This document shows, one piece after another, positions 6,546-11,202 of a DNA stretch of 11,202 nt (position 1 is the stretch's first letter; each line of letters starts with the position of its first letter). Origin of the DNA: Oscillospiraceae bacterium (GTDB lineage Bacteria > Bacillota > Clostridia > Oscillospirales > Ruminococcaceae); the NCBI GenBank assembly GCA_020024215.1, contig JAHHUC010000060.1, positions 1 to 11,202 on the forward strand. The letters run 5' to 3'. A model generated the notes under the pieces. That model worked only from the letters and a program-made list of their open reading frames with translations. It made no database searches and was not told the origin of the DNA. The translations under genes and the position numbers were made by a program.

Positions 6546-8009
6546 ATGAGTAAGGAAACCGGTAATTTTACCCATGCTGAAAAGAAAACTGACAGCATAG
6601 TCGAGTTTACACCATCCTTTGGAGCTGCTCTTATATGTGTATTGTCATTGGTGGTTTCAATGGCTCTTTCAATCTTTTGCTTCAAAGAAAAAATGCACGT
6701 TGCAATGCTTCTCTCCTTAGCTATCACCATTTTAGTGCTCACCATCGAGAAATGTCCTTATGGCAAAATTGAAGCTGCCATAATTCATGGCGGAAAGCTT
6801 ATGATAATGACAGCTCTCATTCTTTATTCCATCGGAGCTTTGATGGGTGCATGGATTGCAAGCGGCACTGTTCCTATGATAATCTACTACGGATTAAAAA
6901 TAATATCCCCCTCCATGTTCCTTTTCACAGCCTGCATCGCCTGCATGATCACTTCTCTTGCAACAGGATCCTCATGGTCTGCAATAGGAACTGCCGGAGT
7001 TGCTCTTATGGGTGTGGGTATGGGGCTTGGAGTCAATCCTGCAATGACGGCAGGTGCAGTTGTTTCAGGCGCAGCCTTTGGCGATAAAATGTCGCCTTTA
7101 TCTGATACTACAAACTTAGCACCGGCTGTTGCTGAGGGTGATGTATTTGATCACATCAAGGCTATGCTCTATACAACAGTTCCCTCTGCAATTATTGCAC
7201 TTGCAGCATTCTTTGTTTTAGGAATTAAATACACAGGTTCTTCTGATACACACGTTGTAGCAGAAATTATGAATTCTCTCAACACCACATTTAAGCTTAA
7301 CATATTCACCCTCATCCCACCTATTCTGGTTATTTTTCTTGCCATAAAGAAGAGGCCTGCCTTCCCCATTCTTCTCATATCCGGATTTACAGCTGCTCTA
7401 ATTGCCATATTTGTGCAGGGATACTCCTTGGTAGATATGTTCACTATCATGCAGGATGGCTTTGTTTCAGAAACAGGAAACGCAGCTATGGATAAGCTTC
7501 TTTCCAGAGGCGGTCTTCTCAATATGAACGGAACCTGTTCTTTAGGTATTATTGCAATGGTTTATGGCGGTGTACTTGAAAAGCTGGGAATACTTGAGGT
7601 TATGCTCAAAAAGCTTACATTTGTCGGAAAATCTGTGGGAACACTGGTTTGCTCAACTGTGATAAGCTGCATAATCTTCAACATGATAACAGCCAGCCAG
7701 TATATGTCCATCATCTTAGGCGGAAGACTTTTCATCGGTGAGTTTAAAAAGAAGGATATGCTTCCTCAAACACTTTCCAGATGTCTGGAGGACGGCGGCA
7801 CAGTAACATCTCTCATCGTTCCCTGGAATGTGGATGCAGCCTTTGCAGCAGCCACGCTTGGCGTTGCGGTTACTTCATTCCTGCCATTTGCAGTATTTAA
7901 CTGGGTAGTTCCAATCATCTCCATCACATTTGGATTTATGGGTAAATTCCAGTGGAAAACAGGAGAAATAAAATCTACAAAGATATACAGAGATACAGCA
8001 GAAGCATAA
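6546..8009 (+). CDS. nhaC: NhaC-family Na+/H+ (or organic-ion) antiporter
   Basis: A 487-residue polytopic inner-membrane carrier. Family blocks are SSWSAIGTAG (142-151), the highly typical GDKMSPLSDTTNLAPA (179-194) and CLEDGGTVTSLIVPWN (413-428). Residues 1-20 are hydrophilic, then about a dozen hydrophobic segments follow. AGGAGG (6532-6537) is eight bases from the ATG. NhaC relatives include Na+/H+ antiporters and carriers such as the malate-lactate antiporter MleN. Because this gene shares its promoter type and activator sites with a hydrolase gene, uptake of the hydrolase's substrate or substrate/product exchange is more likely than plain sodium export. That is inference. The symbol refers to the family only. 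Confidence 0.9.
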   Translation: MSKETGNFTHAEKKTDSIVEFTPSFGAALICVLSLVVSMALSIFCFKEKMHVAMLLSLAITILVLTIEKCPYGKIEAAIIHGGKLMIMTALILYSIGALMGAWIASGTVPMIIYYGLKIISPSMFLFTACIACMITSLATGSSWSAIGTAGVALMGVGMGLGVNPAMTAGAVVSGAAFGDKMSPLSDTTNLAPAVAEGDVFDHIKAMLYTTVPSAIIALAAFFVLGIKYTGSSDTHVVAEIMNSLNTTFKLNIFTLIPPILVIFLAIKKRPAFPILLISGFTAALIAIFVQGYSLVDMFTIMQDGFVSETGNAAMDKLLSRGGLLNMNGTCSLGIIAMVYGGVLEKLGILEVMLKKLTFVGKSVGTLVCSTVISCIIFNMITASQYMSIILGGRLFIGEFKKKDMLPQTLSRCLEDGGTVTSLIVPWNVDAAFAAATLGVAVTSFLPFAVFNWVVPIISITFGFMGKFQWKTGEIKSTKIYRDTAEA

Positions 8010-8021
8010 AAGCCTTATATG

Positions 8022-8064
8022 AAAAAGGATACAAACAGGTTAAATCCTGTCTGTATCCTTTTTT
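8022..8064. terminator. Terminator after the antiporter gene, shared with the convergent gene
   Basis: AAAAAGGATACA (8022-8033) pairs with TGTATCCTTTTT (8052-8063). After one A/C mismatch, ACAGG (8035-8039) pairs with CCTGT (8046-8050) around a 6-nt loop. The T-run on the + strand and the A-run on the other side let it serve both converging genes, with the + strand better supported. Confidence 0.85.
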
Positions 8065-8079
8065 GCAGCAGTCAACTTT

Positions 8080-9414
8080 CTAAACATCAAATAAAAAATT
8101 GAATACACCTGCTGTAACCCTGATATTTCCAATCTTATCCACGCAAAAAAGCAAATGATTGGATAATTCCAAATGCTCTCTTTTTTCACAGGAATACGCA
8201 TGATACCTTAGATACTGTTTATAGCTTTTTTCATCCATTGCGTTGATTTTATCCTTCATAAGCTCGCTTAATCCATCTGAGGCTACCTCATGGATTATTT
8301 TCAAACCGCTTAAATCCAATAATCTGCGGCAGGCATCCACAGTATGAAATACAAAGGGAAAGTCTGTGAGCTTAAAGCTTTCCTTATCATAGGCTCCGTT
8401 TACAAAATAATCTGGATGTTCATTGAACATGGTCAGCAGCACCATATCATTTGACAAAAAAGCAAAGAATATTTTGCCGTTTGGCTTGCAGACGCGCTTA
8501 GCTTCCTTGATACATTTAAGCTGATCTTCCTCGCTGTGCAGATGATAAAGCGGGCCGAACACAATAACTACATCAAAGTGATCACTTTCATACTTTCTTA
8601 AATCCAAAGCATTTCCCTCTGTCAAATCAATTTTTTCACTTGCTGTCAGCTTTTGACGAAAAGCTCTTATATTGCTGTCTGACAGCTCCAAGGCTGATAC
8701 TTTGTAACCCTTTTTGGCAAAGTACAGACTGTATTCACCGGTTCCGGCGCCTACATCCAAAATTTTTGAATCCTCTTTTAAATATTTTTCAATATAGCGT
8801 GTATTGGTTATAAATTCGACCTGTGCAGCCTTGGATTTTGTAAGACGAGTGCTCTCATCCATACGGCGGTACAGCTCCTGCACAAGTTCAGTATCATTTT
8901 CGTAAACATAGCCCTCCATAAAATGAGGACGATACACAATACTTTCTATGATAGTTTCATCCTTGCCATCCAACGACTTGCGCTCATGCGTCTTAATATA
9001 CTTAAATCCACATTTTTCAATTACCTCAGCCGTCTGTTTATCCCATTTATGATTTCTTGTTAAAATAAAATCAAGCTTGCCGACATCAAAAAGGTATTTT
9101 TTTACTTGCTGCACAGCCTCAAACATAAAGTCTTGACCCCAATGATCTTTTGATAGGACAAAACTCAGCTCCCTGCCTTTTATATTGGCAAGTTCCGGAT
9201 AAGCTTCTTCATTATATTCTCCCAAGCTTACCAAACCTATGATTTTACCCTTATATTCTAACGCTAGTGTATCAGATGTGCAGTATGCCCTATTCTCAAC
9301 GCTATCTATACTAAAATGAGAACAATAATTTTCCAATTCATTTTTCTTTATTTGGCGCAATATCATACGCTCTGTTTTAAGTGCAATACGGCTGATGTCA
9401 ATAATTTCGTTCAT
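8080..9414 (-). CDS. GNAT acetyltransferase-SAM methyltransferase fusion protein
   Basis: A 444-residue two-domain enzyme of unknown substrate. Residues about 10-162 are a RimJ/RimL-like GNAT domain: LKTERMILRQI (12-22) and the beta4-helix block ELSFVLSKDHWGQDFMFEA (82-100). In this domain the usual glycine-rich acetyl-CoA loop is altered (WGQDF), so activity is uncertain. Residues about 180-425 are a class I methyltransferase: motif I ILDVGAGTGEY (218-228), acidic ALEL (241-244) for the ribose, GNALDL (267-272) and VFGPLYHL (285-292). About 17 residues follow the point where I expect this domain to end (SNHLLF). GAGGGGT (9419-9425) precedes the ATG. The gene sits behind a leader-peptide attenuator, an arrangement typical of inducible antibiotic-resistance genes. 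Modification of an antibiotic, ribosome component or tRNA is possible but not shown. Confidence 0.85.
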   Translation of the reverse strand: MNEIIDISRIALKTERMILRQIKKNELENYCSHFSIDSVENRAYCTSDTLALEYKGKIIGLVSLGEYNEEAYPELANIKGRELSFVLSKDHWGQDFMFEAVQQVKKYLFDVGKLDFILTRNHKWDKQTAEVIEKCGFKYIKTHERKSLDGKDETIIESIVYRPHFMEGYVYENDTELVQELYRRMDESTRLTKSKAAQVEFITNTRYIEKYLKEDSKILDVGAGTGEYSLYFAKKGYKVSALELSDSNIRAFRQKLTASEKIDLTEGNALDLRKYESDHFDVVIVFGPLYHLHSEEDQLKCIKEAKRVCKPNGKIFFAFLSNDMVLLTMFNEHPDYFVNGAYDKESFKLTDFPFVFHTVDACRRLLDLSGLKIIHEVASDGLSELMKDKINAMDEKSYKQYLRYHAYSCEKREHLELSNHLLFCVDKIGNIRVTAGVFNFLFDV

Positions 9415-9436
9415 ATTAACCCCTCTCTTTCCAAAT

Positions 9437-9479
9437 AAAAAAGCAGTGCCGGCGAAAACATTTGTTCGCTTGCACTGCT
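9437..9479 (-). terminator. Attenuator terminator upstream of the GNAT-methyltransferase gene
   Basis: On the - strand AGCAGTGC (9479-9472) pairs with GCACTGCT (9449-9442). An inner GCGAA/TTCGC stem lies at 9452-9456 and 9465-9469. Six U residues follow (9442-9437). It lies 23 bases before the start codon and downstream of the leader peptide, so it would stop transcription before the gene. The TGCACT at the end of the leader ORF (9514-9509) can pair with AGTGCA in the left arm (9476-9471), a possible antiterminator. Confidence 0.75.
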
Positions 9480-9502
9480 CTTACTTTTACAATAGTCAAT
9501 AT

Positions 9503-9595
9503 CTAAAAAGTGCACAACAATATAAGCCCGATACATAAGCTGCAATTATCGGACTGATTATTATTTGTTCTGCAAATATAACCAAACATTGTCAT
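9503..9595 (-). CDS. Cys-rich 30-residue leader peptide (putative attenuation sensor)
   Basis: A short ORF beginning MTMFGYICR and ending LLCTF, then TAG. It has Cys at 8, 18, 21 and 28 and a run of three Asn (11-13). The start has a strong ribosome binding site, AGAGGAG, two bases upstream of the ATG. A second ATG at codon 3 (9589) has better spacing. It lies directly behind a consensus promoter and before a terminator hairpin, as expected for a leader whose translation controls read-through. The hydrophobic C-terminal third could be a nascent-chain arrest segment. Alternatively, clustered cysteine codons could sense charged tRNA-Cys. No matching known leader is claimed. Confidence 0.65.
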   Translation of the reverse strand: MTMFGYICRTNNNQSDNCSLCIGLILLCTF

Positions 9596-9616
9596 AACTC
9601 CTCTTTATTTTGGCTT

Positions 9617-9645
9617 ATTATACTCCTTGATAAAAGGTAAGTCAA
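9617..9645 (-). promoter_or_regulatory. Sigma-A promoter of the leader peptide and GNAT-methyltransferase gene
   Basis: On the - strand TTGACT (9645-9640) and a perfect TATAAT (9622-9617) are 17 bp apart. The transcript would begin near 9610, about 15 nt before the leader ATG, and have an untranslated plus leader region of nearly 200 nt before the enzyme gene. Confidence 0.85.
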
Positions 9646-9674
9646 GTACTGCCGCAATTACTTTTTTAATTGGC

Positions 9675-9709
9675 AAAAGAGACTCTGATTTTCACCAAAG
9701 TCTCTTTTT
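9675..9709 (-). terminator. Terminator of the amino acid permease gene
   Basis: AAAAGAGACT (9675-9684) and AGTCTCTTTT (9699-9708) form a 10-bp stem with a 14-nt loop, about 20 bases beyond the permease stop codon. On the - strand the stem ends in a run of four U. It is also symmetrical enough to work on the + strand, but no + gene leads into it. Confidence 0.7.
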
Positions 9710-9727
9710 AATAAGCAGATCACAGAA

Positions 9728-11158
9728 TTACTGTTCTGTCTTTTCGTTCTTCTTTATTACAGGAAGGATAAGACCGAGAGCAGTGAGTACGAAAGGTGTG
9801 ATTATGTTCAGCAATGTTGATGCCATATCTCCCTTTACATACATACCAAAAATACTGCAGAAGGCTGTTACAAAGAAGCACCACGCACCTGCGATAAGCG
9901 CCAGTGTGTTGTTTTTCACAAAGCGATATTCGGGATTGAACTTCTCATATGCCTTTCTAAGTGCAATATATGCCACAAATACCCAGAGATAACGCAGGGG
10001 CATAGTAACAGAATTGAGCTTATTAAGCTGTGTGAGAACCGCTGCTGCACCGGGCACAAGGGACTGTATGAGGATAATGCTTCCTGAGAGAACAACCACC
10101 ATCCAGATTCCGTTGATATATGCGCCGTATTTGTTTTTCTTAAGGAGCTTTGAGGGGATGAACTGTCTGGCATCCTCGTTGTCCAGAAGCATGCGCAAAG
10201 GTGCGTCGATGCTCAGCACCAAGGTGGAGAACTGTCCGATTGCATTGCACAGTGCATAAATTACCAAAAGTGCATTGCCCACACCATAATATTCTCCCAG
10301 CTTTTGGAATGCCCAATAGGAGCCGTTTGAAACATAGGACTGGAAGGAGGCGTCGCTTTCATTTATAACCATAGGGTCAAACATAAGTCCCATAGCTATT
10401 GTTCCTAAAATTGCGCACACCATTACCATTACAGCCAGAGCTATCATGCCTCTTGGGAAGCCCTTGGAGGGATCCTTTACCTTGTTTACATAGGGGGAGA
10501 TCTTTTCACAGCCGCCTACTGCAAACACAAGTATGGAAAGAGAGGTGAAGTATCCCATGTTGAAATTGGGTATCAGTGTCTTTGCATTGAATTCCATTGA
10601 AACATATCCGGCATTGGGATTTATCACAGGAGCTGCAAACATCATGAGAATGTAAAGAATAGACATTACAAACATGCTTGTTCCTGCAACTGTCGCCAAT
10701 TTTTTAAGGGGATTAAGACCGCGGCTTGCCACCCAGCAGAAGAAGAGCAGAACAGCCAATGTGGCAAGCTGCACTCCCAATGTGGGAAGCTTGTCATATG
10801 TTGTTCCGTTTTGGAACGCCATCCAGCTCAAAGCTTTAAGACCGCCGCTTCCCTTGCTTGCAATATAGGTTACATGGCAAGCCCAGTATGTCCAGCCGGC
10901 ATAGTATGCAAACTTAGGTCCTATTGTCTCATGAATCCAGGAGCTTACACCGCCGCCGGAATTTTTAAAGGCAGAGCCCAGCTCTCCTACCATAAGTGCA
11001 TAGGGCACAAAATAAAAGGCGAACATAAGAATCCAGCTGAAGATAACCTGTATACCGTTGAAGTACACAAATCCATTCAGTACATTACCGAAGCCCCAGA
11101 CTGTCGAAAAGGCCATAAGAGCAAGGGTATACCAATTCATTTTCTTTGAATTTTCCAT
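9728..11158 (-). CDS. APC-superfamily amino acid permease (YjeM/glutamate-GABA antiporter-like)
   Basis: A 476-residue membrane transporter with about 12 hydrophobic segments. The N-terminal helix carries STVWGFGNVLNG (18-29), the unwound first-helix region typical of APC transporters. It is followed by YALMVGELGSAFKNSGGGVSSW (about 53-74), a block like that of APC amino acid transporters in which a glutamate precedes the Gly-rich loop. In overall pattern it resembles E. coli YjeM and the glutamate/GABA antiporter group. Substrate residues cannot be assigned, so amino acid exchange or uptake is inferred from the family. AGAAGGT (11165-11171) lies six bases before the ATG. The gene has its own terminator and is probably monocistronic. 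It does not share the sigma-54 sites seen to its left. Confidence 0.88.
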   Translation of the reverse strand: MENSKKMNWYTLALMAFSTVWGFGNVLNGFVYFNGIQVIFSWILMFAFYFVPYALMVGELGSAFKNSGGGVSSWIHETIGPKFAYYAGWTYWACHVTYIASKGSGGLKALSWMAFQNGTTYDKLPTLGVQLATLAVLLFFCWVASRGLNPLKKLATVAGTSMFVMSILYILMMFAAPVINPNAGYVSMEFNAKTLIPNFNMGYFTSLSILVFAVGGCEKISPYVNKVKDPSKGFPRGMIALAVMVMVCAILGTIAMGLMFDPMVINESDASFQSYVSNGSYWAFQKLGEYYGVGNALLVIYALCNAIGQFSTLVLSIDAPLRMLLDNEDARQFIPSKLLKKNKYGAYINGIWMVVVLSGSIILIQSLVPGAAAVLTQLNKLNSVTMPLRYLWVFVAYIALRKAYEKFNPEYRFVKNNTLALIAGAWCFFVTAFCSIFGMYVKGDMASTLLNIITPFVLTALGLILPVIKKNEKTEQ

Positions 11159-11185
11159 TTCACTACCTTCTTTTGTTTATTACTT

Positions 11186-11193
11186 GTGTACAC
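11186..11193. promoter_or_regulatory. GTGTACAC palindrome in the permease promoter region
   Basis: An 8-bp perfect palindrome lies 28 bp upstream of the permease start codon, in AT-rich sequence. It could be an operator half or core, but the window ends nine bases beyond it and no convincing -35/-10 pair can be completed. Confidence 0.25.
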
Positions 11194-11202
11194 TTTTTGT
11201 AT

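Noticed and set aside
6319..6549. 76-residue open frame on the + strand between hydrolase and antiporter genes
   Set aside because: It covers the palindromic activator sites and the sigma-54 promoter, has no ribosome binding site and its product has no recognisable feature.
9503..9595. Leader peptide as a classic cysteine-biosynthesis attenuator
   Set aside because: Four Cys codons are dispersed rather than tandem, and the downstream gene is not a biosynthetic enzyme. It was left as an alternative only.
9655..9672. CAATTA/TAATTG inverted repeat
   Set aside because: Only six A/T-rich pairs next to a better terminator stem; chance pairing is likely.
9627..9992. 121-residue open frame on the + strand
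   Set aside because: It overlaps the leader promoter and the antisense of the permease 3' end, and shows no domain.
1..11202. Mobile elements, CRISPR repeats, tRNA or rRNA genes, attachment sites
   Set aside because: No transposase or integrase frame, no regularly spaced repeats and no tRNA-like cloverleaf were seen on either strand.

Overview
The window looks like chromosomal DNA of an anaerobic low-to-moderate-GC Firmicute, most likely a member of the Clostridia. The grounds are strong AGGAGG-type ribosome binding sites, an L-box lysine riboswitch, intrinsic terminators with U-tracts, sigma-54 promoters served by a PAS-AAA+-Fis activator, and several amino-acid-type transporters. No phage, transposase, CRISPR, tRNA or rRNA is visible. 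The genus cannot be fixed by reading alone.

Region 1 (1-3035, + strand) is a complete lysine-uptake operon. A TTGACA/TATTAT promoter drives a lysine riboswitch with a terminator/antiterminator switch, followed by a lipoprotein solute-binding protein, a HisM-type permease and an ATPase. A strong hairpin between the first two genes buries a perfect Shine-Dalgarno sequence. The operon ends in a terminator shared with the convergent regulator gene.

Region 2 (3034-8064) looks like a small sigma-54 regulon. A sigma-54 activator on the - strand lies divergent to a YtcJ-type amidohydrolase (+), which is followed by a terminator and then an NhaC-family antiporter (+). The amidohydrolase and the transporter each have their own GG-N10-GC (-24/-12) promoter. 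Each also has a GCAAA-N4-TTTGC dyad centred 91-93 bp upstream of the -24 GG. The simplest reading is that the activator senses a small molecule through its PAS domain and turns on import of an unknown substrate (NhaC-type carrier) and its hydrolysis (amidohydrolase).

Region 3 (8080-9645, - strand) holds a 444-residue GNAT acetyltransferase-methyltransferase fusion. Upstream is a complete attenuation-type leader: a TTGACT/TATAAT promoter, a 30-codon Cys-rich leader peptide with its own Shine-Dalgarno, and a terminator hairpin just before the gene. The end of the leader ORF can pair with the terminator's left arm. This resembles the control of inducible antibiotic-resistance genes and is the best candidate here for an undescribed system.

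Region 4 (9675-11202, - strand) is an APC-superfamily amino acid permease (YjeM-like) with its terminator. Its promoter region is cut by the window end.
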